Counted from the first letter of the stretch, positions 35,523 through 45,302 are shown. The stretch is 64,000 nucleotides of DNA from Acidiflorens sp963847715 (GCA_963847715.1 CAWKAZ010000009.1:478084-542083), one strand, 5' to 3'. The notes: generated by a model from the sequence alone, not told the origin. A program made the numbers and translations.

Positions 35523-37208
35523 ATGAAGCGATGCTTCCTGCAGGCCTTCGTGGTTTTTGGCTCTGCCATTTGTTTGATTGCACAAACTAAGCCCGCCGCC
35601 GATCTCATCATTGAAAACGCCCACATCTGGACCGTCGACTCGGCGTTGCCCGAAGCGGAAGCGATGGCCATTCTCGGCGACCGGATCGTTGCGGTGGGAT
35701 CGAACCCACAAGTGGAGGTCTGGCGCGGTTCAAAAACACATGTCGTGGATGCGGGTGGCAAGCGCCTGCTGCCGGGGTTCAATGACGCGCACGTGCATTT
35801 CGTTGACGGCGGATCGCAACTCGACAATGTGGAATTGAATGACGCGACCAGCGCGCAGGAGTTCGCCCGGCGCATTCGGGAGCGCGCCGCAAAGACGGCT
35901 AAGGGCGAATGGGTTCTGGGCGGCGATTGGGATGAAACCAAGTGGACTCCTGCCGAATTGCCCACGAAGGAATTGATTGACGCGGCCACTCCGGAAACTC
36001 CGGTGGCTGTGAATCGTTACGACGGGCACATGGTACTGGCGAACTCGCTAGCGTTGAAGCTGGCGGGCATCACTGCGCAAACGCCGGATCCGGATGGCGG
36101 AGTCATCGTCCGTGACGCGAAAGGGAATCCGACGGGAGCGCTGAAAGATGCGGCCCAGGATCTTCTGTTTAAAGCGGTGCCAGCACTTACGCACGATCAG
36201 CGCCGACACGCCGTGGAGCGTGCGCTCGGACACGCTGCATCGTTGGGCGTGACCAGCGTGCAAAACATGAATCCTGAGTTTGCAGACGTTGCGATTTACA
36301 ACGAACTGCTCGACGAAGGCAAGCTGACCACGCGAATTTATGCCGCTCCGTTGATTACTCAGGTGGATGATGAGATCAAGATCGGTATCCGGCGCGCGTT
36401 TGGTGGACCCTACCTACGCATCGGCGGTGTAAAGGCTTACGCGGACGGATCGCTGGGTTCAGCCACGGCATATTTCTTCGAACCTTTCTCCGATCAGCCT
36501 GGGAATCGCGGTTTGCTTTCGGATGAGATGCATCCCATCTCCCTGATGCAAGATCGCATGATGCGGGCGGACGCTGCCGGATTGCAGCTCTGCACCCACG
36601 CGATTGGCGACGCAGGAATCTCCGCGATCCTTGATATCTACGAACAGATCGAAAAGCAGCATGGCAAGAGCGATCGCCGTTGGCGTATCGAGCACGCGCA
36701 ACATATGGCGGCCAAGGACTTCGAGCGCATGGGGGGCTTGCACGTGATTGCGTCGGTGCAGCCTTATCACGCGATTGATGATGGACGTTGGGCGGAGCGC
36801 CGGATTGGACACGACCGCGCGAGCCGCACCTATGCCTTCCGAACTTTCCTTGACCACGGTGTTCGACTGGCGCTGGGGACGGATTGGAACGTCGCGCCGC
36901 TTGACCCGATGCTGACGCTGTACGCAGCCACTACGCGGGCGACGCTCGATGGAAAGAATCCGAACGGTTGGTTTCCAGAACAGAAGCTGACCATTAAAGA
37001 AGCGGTGGAGGCCTACACGATGGGCTCCGCATATGCCGAATTCCAGGAGAACGACAAGGGCTCGATCACTCCTGGAAAACTGGCTGACATGGTCTTGCTG
37101 AGCGATGACGTTCTCACGATCGACCCGGTGAAGATCCGTGATGTGAAGGTCCTCAAGACATGGGTCGGCGGCAAACTGACCTACGATGCTGCTGCCGCGA
37201 GCCGGTAG
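35523..37208 (+). CDS. Secreted amidohydrolase, YtcJ-like
   Basis: 561 residues with a signal peptide (MKRCFLQAFVVFGSAICLIAQ) and the amidohydrolase-3 layout. There is a beta-sandwich around DLIIENAHIWTVDSALP, the metal motif GFNDAHVHF, HAIGDAGI, RIEHAQHM and the catalytic GTDWNVAPLDP. The closest known types are exoenzymes such as N-substituted formamide deformylase. The natural substrate is not deducible. Its C-terminus (LADMVLLSDDVLTI) is typical. Confidence 0.88.
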   Translation: MKRCFLQAFVVFGSAICLIAQTKPAADLIIENAHIWTVDSALPEAEAMAILGDRIVAVGSNPQVEVWRGSKTHVVDAGGKRLLPGFNDAHVHFVDGGSQLDNVELNDATSAQEFARRIRERAAKTAKGEWVLGGDWDETKWTPAELPTKELIDAATPETPVAVNRYDGHMVLANSLALKLAGITAQTPDPDGGVIVRDAKGNPTGALKDAAQDLLFKAVPALTHDQRRHAVERALGHAASLGVTSVQNMNPEFADVAIYNELLDEGKLTTRIYAAPLITQVDDEIKIGIRRAFGGPYLRIGGVKAYADGSLGSATAYFFEPFSDQPGNRGLLSDEMHPISLMQDRMMRADAAGLQLCTHAIGDAGISAILDIYEQIEKQHGKSDRRWRIEHAQHMAAKDFERMGGLHVIASVQPYHAIDDGRWAERRIGHDRASRTYAFRTFLDHGVRLALGTDWNVAPLDPMLTLYAATTRATLDGKNPNGWFPEQKLTIKEAVEAYTMGSAYAEFQENDKGSITPGKLADMVLLSDDVLTIDPVKIRDVKVLKTWVGGKLTYDAAAASR

Positions 37209-37217
37209 CTGAAGAGG

Positions 37218-38102
37218 GTGAACAGGTCTTTGAGCGAAAATCATCCAGGACTCGTTGAGCACACCTTCGATACCGGCGAAGTGCGATTGAATTATGCCGA
37301 GGGTCCGGACAACGGGCAGCCACTCGTGTTGCTGCATGGGCTGGGCCGGCGCTGGCAAGTGTTCTTGCCAATCATTCCCGCGCTCAGCTTGCGCTGGCAT
37401 ATCTTCGCGCCTGACCTTCGCGGACATGGAAAATCCAGTCATATCGCTCGCGGGTATCACGGTCCTCAATACTCAGAGGACATCGCGCGGTTTGTGCGTG
37501 AGCAGATCGGCGGTCCAGCGGTTCTTTTTGGTCACTCGCTTGGTGGAATGCTCGCGATGTCAATCGCGTCGCTGCATCCGGAACTGGTGCACGCCTTGAT
37601 TCTCGGGGACAACGTCATCGTCGCGCGGCGACTGCGCAATCCGATGTACACGGCGCTGTTCACTGGACTTCGTGATCTGGCGCGCAAGGGCGGCTCGCTA
37701 GAACAGATTGCGCAGGGAATCGGGCGCATTGTTTTGCCGGTTCCGGGCACGGATGAATCCGTCAGCATCCGTGAACTACCCGGGAACGATGAAGCCTATC
37801 TGCTTTCCTGGGCACGCTGCGTACACGAGGCGGATCCCGACACCTACGAGATGACGCTCGACGGGTCGTCCATCGAAGGGTGGGACGGAGAATCGATTCT
37901 GCGCGGAATCACCTGTCCAACTCTGCTGCTCCAGAGCACACCGGAGTTAGGCGGTCTGATGTCGGAGGCCGACGTAGCGCTGGCTACACAATTGTTGCCG
38001 CATCATACGCACGTAAAATTTCGGAATCTGGGACATGCCCTGTTTATTCAACAACCGGAACCTGTGTTGAGGGCGGTTACGAACTTCCTGGAGTCGCTGT
38101 AA
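37218..38102 (+). CDS. Alpha/beta-hydrolase
   Basis: 294 residues with LVLLHGLGRRW, the oxyanion region PDLRGHGKS, the nucleophile elbow FGHSLGGML, and a C-terminal GHALFI histidine. The GTG start at 37218 lies 9 bases after the amidohydrolase stop, so the two are probably co-transcribed. Likely a small-molecule esterase or similar; substrate unknown. Confidence 0.82.
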   Translation: MNRSLSENHPGLVEHTFDTGEVRLNYAEGPDNGQPLVLLHGLGRRWQVFLPIIPALSLRWHIFAPDLRGHGKSSHIARGYHGPQYSEDIARFVREQIGGPAVLFGHSLGGMLAMSIASLHPELVHALILGDNVIVARRLRNPMYTALFTGLRDLARKGGSLEQIAQGIGRIVLPVPGTDESVSIRELPGNDEAYLLSWARCVHEADPDTYEMTLDGSSIEGWDGESILRGITCPTLLLQSTPELGGLMSEADVALATQLLPHHTHVKFRNLGHALFIQQPEPVLRAVTNFLESL

Positions 38103-38114
38103 CTCGCTTTGGGT

Positions 38115-38741
38115 CTACCGCCGGTCGACGGACACCGTCAGAAGCCCTTGAACATCGCTCCAATTGTCGCTTTCGCGGTTGAAGACGACATCCGCTCGCT
38201 GATCGGAAAAACGCGGGTCGCGAAGCATGAGCTTCTTGATGGCGTATTGCCGGCGCCCATCGTCATAGCGAGTCTCGTCGAAGACGGCGCGATAGAGAAC
38301 AAAGAAGTGTGACTTCCACTCGATGAGCGGAGCATGCTGGTCGAGCATCGTGCTGATCATAAGATCGGGCGTGATCGCACTCTGCGAGGCACACTCTGCA
38401 TTCACGACGACGGAGCGGCCGTCGCCAAGGACGTGAGTTCCTTGCAGCTTGCTGCTAAGTTCCCGCAAGGACGACGGGGCGGAGAGCACGATATCTTCGA
38501 GAGCAGAGCCTTTGCCGCAGCAGACTTCCTTGTCGTGGAGAATGACCTCGAGCGCTGCGCCAAGCACCGCGGATGGGTTGGACGAAGACGCCGTCGCGGA
38601 CGATACACCGGTTACGCGCACTTCCTGATTAGGGTGGAAAGCGTAGCCTTGTCCACCTTGCGCGCTGGCTGGCAGCGTTACTCCTATAAGCAATGCTAAA
38701 AAACAACAGACCTTTGCTGGGAGAAAATCCGGTTCGACCAT
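38115..38741 (-). CDS. Secreted protein of unknown function
   Basis: 208 residues with a signal peptide (VCCFLALLIGVTLPASAQ). No motif is recognised. The mature part contains two cysteines in VCCGKG and a mixed alpha/beta pattern ending SDNWSDVQGLLTVSVDRR. It is convergent with the hydrolase, 12 bases from stop to stop. Confidence 0.6.
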   Translation of the reverse strand: MVEPDFLPAKVCCFLALLIGVTLPASAQGGQGYAFHPNQEVRVTGVSSATASSSNPSAVLGAALEVILHDKEVCCGKGSALEDIVLSAPSSLRELSSKLQGTHVLGDGRSVVVNAECASQSAITPDLMISTMLDQHAPLIEWKSHFFVLYRAVFDETRYDDGRRQYAIKKLMLRDPRFSDQRADVVFNRESDNWSDVQGLLTVSVDRR

Positions 38742-38809
38742 GGCTGATCTCCTTGAAAGAAGCCCATTCCATTGTGAACCGAAAAGCTAGAAGTGCGTTC
38801 TTCCAATGG

Positions 38810-40111
38810 TCACAGCACTTCCGTTTTCAGCTGATCCTCCAGACCCTCGCGTCGCCGGATCACTTTGGCCTTCGCCCCATTGACCAGGACTTCTGCCACC
38901 CGGCCACGCGTGTTGTAGTTGGATCCGAGCACGGAACCGTACGCACCTGCGTCTAGAACGGCGAGCAGCTCGCCCTCTTTGACCAGCGGGAGAGTCCTAT
39001 CCCGAGCAAAAAAGTCACCCGTTTCGCAGATGGGGCCGACGACGTCAGTGATTTCTGTGTCGCGCGCTTGGCGGCGAACCGGAACAATCTCGTGATAGGC
39101 GCCGTAGAGAGAAGGCCGTACCAAGTCATTCATCCCGGCATCGACGATGAGAAATCGCTTGCGGTGATTTGTTTTTCGGTAGAGGACACGTGTCAGTAAA
39201 ACACCAGCTGGCCCGATTATGGACCGGCCGGGTTCAAGTAAGAGATGAACCTTCAACTCGCGGATCGGAGCGAGTACCGCGCGCGCGTACTTACCAATCT
39301 GCTTCTCGAAATTCTGTTGCTTGGCTTCGTACGAGATGCCCAAGCCGCCACCTGCATCGAGGTAGCGAACGGCGTGGCCCTGCTTTCTCAGTGTGCGGAC
39401 GAGGTCGGCTACGCGCTCAAGGGCAAATTGAAATGAGGTGACGTCGGTGATCTGCGATCCAATGTGGACGCTCACTCCCGCTACGTCGAGAAAAGGTTGC
39501 GTCGCTGCATGCGCGTAGAGGGCGTGCGCTTCGGGAATCGGAACGCCAAACTTGTGCTGATGAAGGCCTGTCGAGATATACGGGTGCGTTTTCGCTGGAA
39601 CATCTGGATTTACGCGCACGGCGATCGCGGCCCGTTTCTTCAAACGCGTTGCGGTAGCCGAGAGCAGATTGAGTTCCGATGCGCTTTCGATGTTGAACAG
39701 CAGGATTCCTGAGCGGAGCGCCAGTTCCATCTCGGCTGCGGTCTTGCCCACGCCGGAGAAGACGACTCTCTTCGCGGCGGGCCGGCTGACGCGTAGAACT
39801 CTTTGCAGTTCGCCGCCGGACACCACATCGAAGCCTGAACCTGCGCGGGCAAGGAACTGCAGGATGGCTAACGTCGAATTGGCTTTGATCGAGTAGCACA
39901 AAGTGTGTGGGATGGATCGGAAAGCCCGGGCAAAGGCATTTACCCGCGTTTGGATCATTGCCGTCGAGTAGACATAGAGCGGGGTTCCGAACTGTTTGGC
40001 TAGTCTTTCGAGGCCAACACCTTCGCAACAAAGTTCGGGCTGGGCCGCAGACGTTGTACGCTGATATGCAAATGCAGGGGCCCGTAAGGCTTGCGGTGCG
40101 GACGCGCGCAT
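38810..40111 (-). CDS. lysA: Diaminopimelate decarboxylase
   Basis: Fold-type III PLP enzyme of about 433 residues. The PLP lysine is in CYSIKANSTLA. HIGSQITDVTSF, DAGGGLGISY and CETGDFFARDR (substrate contact) follow. It makes lysine from meso-diaminopimelate. ATG 40111 overlaps the stop of the upstream phosphatase gene (TGATG); a GTG three bases earlier is also possible. No other lysine genes are nearby. Confidence 0.93.
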   Translation of the reverse strand: MRASAPQALRAPAFAYQRTTSAAQPELCCEGVGLERLAKQFGTPLYVYSTAMIQTRVNAFARAFRSIPHTLCYSIKANSTLAILQFLARAGSGFDVVSGGELQRVLRVSRPAAKRVVFSGVGKTAAEMELALRSGILLFNIESASELNLLSATATRLKKRAAIAVRVNPDVPAKTHPYISTGLHQHKFGVPIPEAHALYAHAATQPFLDVAGVSVHIGSQITDVTSFQFALERVADLVRTLRKQGHAVRYLDAGGGLGISYEAKQQNFEKQIGKYARAVLAPIRELKVHLLLEPGRSIIGPAGVLLTRVLYRKTNHRKRFLIVDAGMNDLVRPSLYGAYHEIVPVRRQARDTEITDVVGPICETGDFFARDRTLPLVKEGELLAVLDAGAYGSVLGSNYNTRGRVAEVLVNGAKAKVIRRREGLEDQLKTEVL

Positions 40112-41889
40112 CACTTGCGTTTGCCCGTGCCGGCTTTCACCTTGATGGCGACCACGGTTTGGTCATCGAACGCTTCCACACCCGCGGCGAAGTCGGTTAC
40201 TGCTTTGAAGATCTCGTTCACGACGCAGTCTGCCGACTTAGTGGCGCAGCCCGCTACGATCGCTTCTATGCGTTCGGAGCCAAACGAATGGCCGTTGCGG
40301 TTACGCGCGTCCGGAATGCCGTCGCTGAAGAACACAAAGAGGTCGCCCGGCTTGGCCTTGAAAGTGACCTCATCGTAATCCGCCTCATCGAACAAGCCCA
40401 GCGGGAGCCCGGTGACCTCAATCGTTTCAATCTTGCCGTCATGGCAATAAATGGGCTTCGGCAGTCCTGAATTCGCGACGAGCAGAGTGCGGCGCTCGTC
40501 GTCCCACACGGCGTAGATGATGGAGACGAATTGAGCAGCGATCCGGCGCTCGGCCAACGACAGGTTCACAGCAGAAAGCATCTCGGCCGGGCCGGGCTCA
40601 ATAGGAGCATGGGAGCGCAAAATCCCGCTAACCAGCGCGGCATAAATGGCCGCTGGCGCGCCCTTGCCGCTCACATCTCCGATGGCGATCCCGAGACGTG
40701 AGAGAGAGTAGGGAACGAAATCGTAGAGGTCTCCGCCGATAGCGCGGGCTGGTACGAACTTCGCTTCGACCTCGAGTTGCTGCATCTTCGGTCGAGAGTG
40801 CGGTAGCAACCGGAATTGCAGTTCGCGTGCTAGAGCCAGGTCGCGTTCGAGGCGCATTTCCTGCCGTGCTATTTCCTCATAGAGCCGCGCATTTTCAATG
40901 GCGATCGCGAGTTGCGCGGCGAGAGTGGTGAGGGTCCGTTTGTGATCCTCGGTGAAATAACCGCGCTTGGTGTGCTCGAGATCGAGGACACCAATCACCT
41001 TTTCCTGGTAAATCAGAGGGACAGCGAGTTCCGATCGCGTTTCGGGGTTGACGGCAATGTAGCGATCACTTTTGGCGACGTCTGGCACGAGCATTGCTTC
41101 TTTCATCTGCGCGGCGTATCCAACTACACCGCGACCCAGCGGGATGTCGTGTTTCAGATGGAGTCTTTCTTCAAAGCGCTGCGAAAAACGGTGCTGCAGT
41201 TTCTCGCCGGTCGGGTCGAGAAGAAGAATGCTGAACATCTGGTAATCAATAAGCCGGTTCAGCAGTTCTGCGATTCGCTTCAGCAATTCGTCGAGGTTGA
41301 GAATCGACGTCAGTTCGCGAGCAATTTCGTTCAACAGAAGAAGCGTACGGGCCTGGCGCGTAATCCGCGTGTGCAGGCGGGCGTTTTCGATGCCAACTGC
41401 CATGCGCGACGCGATCAGCGTCAGCAAGCGCTTGTGTTCCTCGGTGAAATACCCCTTTTCCCGCGCCTCAAGGTCGATCACGCCAATTACGCGGTTCTTG
41501 ACGATCAGCGGGATGGCCAACTCGGAATGGACGTTGGGTAGAGCTTCAATATAGAAGGCTTCTTGGGTGGCGTCGGCCACCAATACGGCCTGACGTGTTT
41601 CGGCGGCGCGGCCGGTGACTCCCTGGCCGACCTTAACTCGCAGGCGTTCGGCGACGCCGGGTGGATATCCGACGTTGAAGCGAACGTACAATTCTTGCCG
41701 CTGTTCGTTGAGTAAGAGAATCGCGAAGATCTCGTAATCGATGACTTTGCGGACAACTTCGGCCACACGCCGAAGCGTTGTTTCGAGGTCGAGCGTTGTG
41801 TTGAGCACGTCAGCGACTTCGAGCAGGAGTGGTTCCGCCGCGGAAGGACTTTCAGTTGGCGAGGCGGTGGTCTTCACAAGCTTCATCAT
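40111..41889 (-). CDS. GAF-GAF-PP2C (SpoIIE/RsbU-type) serine phosphatase
   Basis: 592 residues. GAF domain 1 spans about 25-170 (TLDLETTLRRVAEVV to FTEEHKRLLTLIASRM), GAF domain 2 about 190-340 (ILNLDELLKRIAELL to FTEDHKRTLTTLAAQL), then a short coiled linker. The PP2C-type phosphatase starts near 365 with RELQFRLLP and has IGGDLYDF, IGDVSGKGAPAA, FFSDGIPDARN and DDQTVVAIK. Such proteins dephosphorylate anti-sigma-factor antagonists in response to a GAF ligand or partner. No STAS or kinase partner lies next to it. Confidence 0.93.
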   Translation of the reverse strand: MMKLVKTTASPTESPSAAEPLLLEVADVLNTTLDLETTLRRVAEVVRKVIDYEIFAILLLNEQRQELYVRFNVGYPPGVAERLRVKVGQGVTGRAAETRQAVLVADATQEAFYIEALPNVHSELAIPLIVKNRVIGVIDLEAREKGYFTEEHKRLLTLIASRMAVGIENARLHTRITRQARTLLLLNEIARELTSILNLDELLKRIAELLNRLIDYQMFSILLLDPTGEKLQHRFSQRFEERLHLKHDIPLGRGVVGYAAQMKEAMLVPDVAKSDRYIAVNPETRSELAVPLIYQEKVIGVLDLEHTKRGYFTEDHKRTLTTLAAQLAIAIENARLYEEIARQEMRLERDLALARELQFRLLPHSRPKMQQLEVEAKFVPARAIGGDLYDFVPYSLSRLGIAIGDVSGKGAPAAIYAALVSGILRSHAPIEPGPAEMLSAVNLSLAERRIAAQFVSIIYAVWDDERRTLLVANSGLPKPIYCHDGKIETIEVTGLPLGLFDEADYDEVTFKAKPGDLFVFFSDGIPDARNRNGHSFGSERIEAIVAGCATKSADCVVNEIFKAVTDFAAGVEAFDDQTVVAIKVKAGTGKRK

Positions 41890-41954
41890 AGCAGCCGATC
41901 GAAATGTCCCATTCGCAGATGCAGAGTCACTGCGCGGAGGAAGCCGGCGCGCGT

Positions 41955-42533
41955 TTACGCTCCGGAGGTCTCCTGTGGCAGGTTCTCGATCACGCAGATA
42001 TCCGGCAGATTGCGGTAGCGCTCTGCATAGTCCAGACCGTAACCAACCACGTATGCATCGGGGATAGTGAAGCCGATGTATTGCGCGTCGATCGGTTGCT
42101 TGCGGCGCGACGGCTTATCGAGCAAAGCCGCGATGCGGAGCGACCGCGGCTGATGCGCACGAACCAGCTTGGAAATATAGTTCAGCGTCAGTCCGGTATC
42201 GAGAATGTCTTCGACCAGGATCACGTTGCGGTCGGCTAACGACTGGTCCATATCTTTAGTCAAGCGCACTTCGCCGAGGGAATCCCATGCCGCGTGGCCG
42301 GCAGGATCTTCTTTCGCAATGGGGCGATTTCCGTAGCTGGAGACTCCGATGAAATCGAAAGTGGCATCCAGGGGGACCTGGCGTGCCAAGTCGCTCAGAA
42401 AAACGGCTGCGCCCTTGAGAACGCCGACGAAGATGATCGATTGGCCGCGAAAATCACGGGCAATTTCCGCCCCCATCTCGGCGACTCGCTTGGCAATGGT
42501 CTCGCGTGAGAGCAACACTTTAAGATCGGGCAT
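41955..42533 (-). CDS. hpt: Hypoxanthine phosphoribosyltransferase
   Basis: 192 residues from ATG 42533 (MPDLKVLLSRETI), the usual start for this family. GVLKGAAVFLSDLAR and the PRPP loop VILVEDILDTGLTLNYI are present, then ALLDKPSRRKQPID and the purine-contact VVGYGLDYAERYRNLPDI. It salvages hypoxanthine or guanine. A longer frame to 42566 lacks homology in its extra residues. Confidence 0.94.
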   Translation of the reverse strand: MPDLKVLLSRETIAKRVAEMGAEIARDFRGQSIIFVGVLKGAAVFLSDLARQVPLDATFDFIGVSSYGNRPIAKEDPAGHAAWDSLGEVRLTKDMDQSLADRNVILVEDILDTGLTLNYISKLVRAHQPRSLRIAALLDKPSRRKQPIDAQYIGFTIPDAYVVGYGLDYAERYRNLPDICVIENLPQETSGA

Positions 42534-42676
42534 TGAGGACAATCTTATACACGAGTTTGAGCGCAACCGGAATGGATTAAATTGAAAGAAACGGTGCCTA
42601 TGGGAAACGCACTCGATTGCGTGCTTTTCTCCGCGTCACTAGAATGCTTAGTTTGCAAGTTATCGAGGAGAGTGTG

Positions 42677-43378
42677 TTGAAACTCAACGGAATCCAGCTG
42701 ACCTGGCTCGGCCACTCCACCTTTCGCATTCGGACGCCAGAGGGGAAAACGCTTTACGTTGATCCGTGGATTGGCGGAAATCCGATGTGCCCGGAGAGCG
42801 AAAAGAACGTGAAGAAGGCCGATGTGCTGCTGTGCACTCATGGACATGGCGATCACATCGGCGATGCCGTTGAGGTGGGCAAGAGGCATAATCCGATCGC
42901 AGTTGGCATCTTTGAGCTCTGTTTGTGGCTTCAGAAAAAGGGAGTCAAGCAGATATCGCCCATGAACAAGGGCGGCACACAGAGCGTGGCCGACGTGAAG
43001 ATCACCATGGTACATGCCGTGCATTCCTGCGGGATCCAGGATGGCAACGAAATTATCTATGGTGGGGAAGCCTGCGGGTACGTGCTCGAGTTTTCGAACG
43101 GCGTGAAGCTCTACCACGCGGGCGATACCAATGTCTTCAGTGATATGGCAATTATTCGCGACCTTTACGCACCGAAGATTGTCATGTTGCCGATTGGCGA
43201 TCATTTCACCATGTCGCCTCGCGAAGCAGCCTACGCATGTAAGCTGCTCCAACCGGAGACGGTGATTCCCATGCACTTCGGAACATTCCCGGCACTGACG
43301 GGAACACCCAGCGAGTTGCAGAAACTGGTGCCTGATGTGCAGGTGCTCGATCTGAAACCTGGGCAAACGATTTCGTAG
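42677..43378 (+). CDS. UPF0173 metal-dependent hydrolase
   Basis: 233 residues from TTG 42677, supported by GAGGAG six bases upstream and by the family start (MKLNGIQLTWLGHSTFRI). The metallo-beta-lactamase motif is THGHGDHIGD. YHAGDTNVFSDM and IPMHFGTFPALTG are the UPF0173 signatures. No reaction is established for the family. The gene is divergent from hpt. Confidence 0.9.
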   Translation: MKLNGIQLTWLGHSTFRIRTPEGKTLYVDPWIGGNPMCPESEKNVKKADVLLCTHGHGDHIGDAVEVGKRHNPIAVGIFELCLWLQKKGVKQISPMNKGGTQSVADVKITMVHAVHSCGIQDGNEIIYGGEACGYVLEFSNGVKLYHAGDTNVFSDMAIIRDLYAPKIVMLPIGDHFTMSPREAAYACKLLQPETVIPMHFGTFPALTGTPSELQKLVPDVQVLDLKPGQTIS

Positions 43379-43420
43379 ATCTCATTTCGTTATCTAATTA
43401 GCAAAGGATTAAGGAGAGTT

Positions 43421-44083
43421 ATGAGCAATCACGCGTCACACCCCGAATGGCGAATGGGCGGAATCACGGTTCCAGAAGTTGAAGACTATCTCTACGACAT
43501 GTTGCCGCCGCGGGATGAAGTCCTGGCTGAAATGGAAGTCGATGCAACCAAGAATGGCTACGCGATCGTCGGGCCGGCGGTTGCCCGTGTGCTTTATCAG
43601 CTGGCCGTCATCAGCAAGGCGAAAAAAGTGTTCGAGATGGGGTCGGCGATTGGCTATTCGACGATCTGGTGGGCGCGCGCGGTGGGCGAGGGCGGACGCG
43701 TGATTTACACGGATGGCGATCCGAAGCGTGCCGAGAAGGCTCGACGATACTTCGATCGCGCTGGAGTCACGCAACGGATTACGGTGCGGGTGGGTGATGC
43801 TTTGGAGTTTCTTTCCGAGGAAAAGGAACAGTACGACATCATTTTCAACGACGTCGACAAGACCGACTATCCTCGGGTCTTTCGTTTGGCGCTGCCACGG
43901 CTTAAGAGTGGCGGACTTTTTATCACGGACAACGTTCTGTGGAGCGGCAAGCTCCGGAAGCCCAATCCTGACGATCGAGCCAGGGCGATTTTCGAGTTCA
44001 ACAAACTGATTAGCGAATCGCCGGATCTGTTTACGACAATTTTGCCGATCCGCGATGGCGTGTCGGTTTGCGTGAAGAAGTAA
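43421..44083 (+). CDS. SAM-dependent O-methyltransferase (caffeoyl-CoA OMT-like)
   Basis: 220 residues with EMGSAIGYSTIWWA (SAM motif I), the acidic end of beta-2 (VIYTDGDPKRAEKA) and the metal-binding FNDVDKTDYP and ITDNVLWSGKL of class I cation-dependent O-methyltransferases. AAGGAG precedes ATG 43421. Substrate unknown. A weak CCCCG/CGGGG stem-loop lies at 44105-44118. Confidence 0.88.
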   Translation: MSNHASHPEWRMGGITVPEVEDYLYDMLPPRDEVLAEMEVDATKNGYAIVGPAVARVLYQLAVISKAKKVFEMGSAIGYSTIWWARAVGEGGRVIYTDGDPKRAEKARRYFDRAGVTQRITVRVGDALEFLSEEKEQYDIIFNDVDKTDYPRVFRLALPRLKSGGLFITDNVLWSGKLRKPNPDDRARAIFEFNKLISESPDLFTTILPIRDGVSVCVKK

Positions 44084-44183
44084 GCAGAAGAACGTTCGTG
44101 ATACTCCCCGTCCTCGGGGGTTAACGTTTTGCACGATGCTAGAATTGTGAATCTTCATCCCGCACGTTAAAGGCTCCCAATAC

Positions 44184-45260
44184 TTGCCCGTCCTCGCCAA
44201 ACAGATTCCGGAGACTCTTCCTCGTACGCAAATGCAGTCGCGCCCCGAAACCTCCGCGGATGTGCTGGTCGTGGGCGCTGGACCGACCGGCATGGCATGC
44301 GCGATCGAGGCGCAGAAAGCCGGGTTCAAGGCGCTCATCGTCGACAAGGGATGCCTGGTCAACTCCATCTACCACTACCCCAACAACATGGTGTTTTTCA
44401 CGACTCCCGAGTTACTGGAGATCGGCGATATTCCGTTTACAACGTCGCTGGCCAAACCGACGCGGCTGGAAGCCCTGGAATATTACCGGCGGGTGGCGCA
44501 GCACTATCATCTCCAAATCCGCCAGTATGAGTGGGTGAAGACGATTACGGGGGAAAACGGGAAGTTTCGGGTTACGACGACCGACCGGCAGAGTGCCATC
44601 CATGATTATCATGCGCGCAAGATCGTGGTTGCGACCGGTTACTACGATCTCGCGAACAAGGTCGGCATCCCAGGGGAAGACTTAGAAAAAGTTTTTCACT
44701 ACTACAAGGAACCGCACCCCTACTTCGATACGGATGTGGTGGTGATCGGTGGCAAGAATTCTGCCGCCGAGGCGGCGTTGGATTTGTGGCGACATGGGGC
44801 GAGGGTCACGCTCGTTCATCGTGGCCCGCAAATGCATGCGCACGTCAAATACTGGGTTCGTCCAGACATTGAGAATCGCATCAAGGCGGGTGAGATCACC
44901 GCGCATTTTAACAGTACCGTGCAGGAGATCGGCACGGATTTTGTCGTGCTTCGAACCCCGGAAGGCCCGATTCGCATGGAGAACGACTTCGTTTTTGCGC
45001 TCACGGGCTATCATCCCGATTACGATTTCCTGCGCAGTGTTGGAATCGAATTGTCTCCGGAGCAACTACGTCCATTCTGCGATCCCGAAAACCTTGAATC
45101 GAACGTGCCGGGAATCTACGTGGCCGGGGTAATCGTCGCCGGTTCGCGCACCAATGAAATCTTCATAGAGAACGGCCGCTTCCACGGCAAGCTGATCGCG
45201 GCCCACCTTAGCCAGACGTTGGGTGGAGAAAATCGAAATTTTCCTCTTGACGCCACCTAA
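44184..45260 (+). CDS. ypdA: YpdA-type NAD(P)H:bacillithiol-disulfide reductase-like flavoprotein
   Basis: 358 residues. VLVVGAGPTGMACAIEA binds FAD, VDKGCLVNSIYHYP and FHYYKEPHPYF are YpdA hallmarks, and VVVIGGKNSAAEAALDL is the second nucleotide site. Unlike thioredoxin reductase it has no CxxC. YpdA proteins reduce oxidised bacillithiol, so the organism may use this thiol. The start is TTG 44184 or ATG 44232 (MQSRPETSADV); the latter is close to the usual N-terminus. Confidence 0.86.
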   Translation: MPVLAKQIPETLPRTQMQSRPETSADVLVVGAGPTGMACAIEAQKAGFKALIVDKGCLVNSIYHYPNNMVFFTTPELLEIGDIPFTTSLAKPTRLEALEYYRRVAQHYHLQIRQYEWVKTITGENGKFRVTTTDRQSAIHDYHARKIVVATGYYDLANKVGIPGEDLEKVFHYYKEPHPYFDTDVVVIGGKNSAAEAALDLWRHGARVTLVHRGPQMHAHVKYWVRPDIENRIKAGEITAHFNSTVQEIGTDFVVLRTPEGPIRMENDFVFALTGYHPDYDFLRSVGIELSPEQLRPFCDPENLESNVPGIYVAGVIVAGSRTNEIFIENGRFHGKLIAAHLSQTLGGENRNFPLDAT

Positions 45261-45263
45261 TCT

Positions 45264-45302
45264 GTAACCGTATAGTTACGCATCATGCGGAACCGATCGG
45301 TT
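45264..45302. promoter_or_regulatory. Palindromes at the arsR start, candidate auto-operator
   Basis: GTAAC-CGTATA-GTTAC (45264-45279) is an inverted repeat ending 5 bases before the ArsR ATG. AACCGATCGGTT (45291-45302) is a perfect 12-base palindrome inside codons 3-6. Either could be the site by which the ArsR protein controls its own operon. Confidence 0.45.

Noticed and set aside
36459..37469. 336-codon ORF antisense to the amidohydrolase
   Set aside because: Frame opened by codon bias of the real gene; no homology or ribosome site.
44105..44118. CCCCG/CGGGG hairpin after the O-methyltransferase gene
   Set aside because: Five-base stem followed by TTAACGTTTT only; too weak to call a terminator.
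43436..44368. 310-codon ORF antisense to the O-methyltransferase and ypdA
   Set aside because: Crosses two real genes and their gap; composition unlike a protein.
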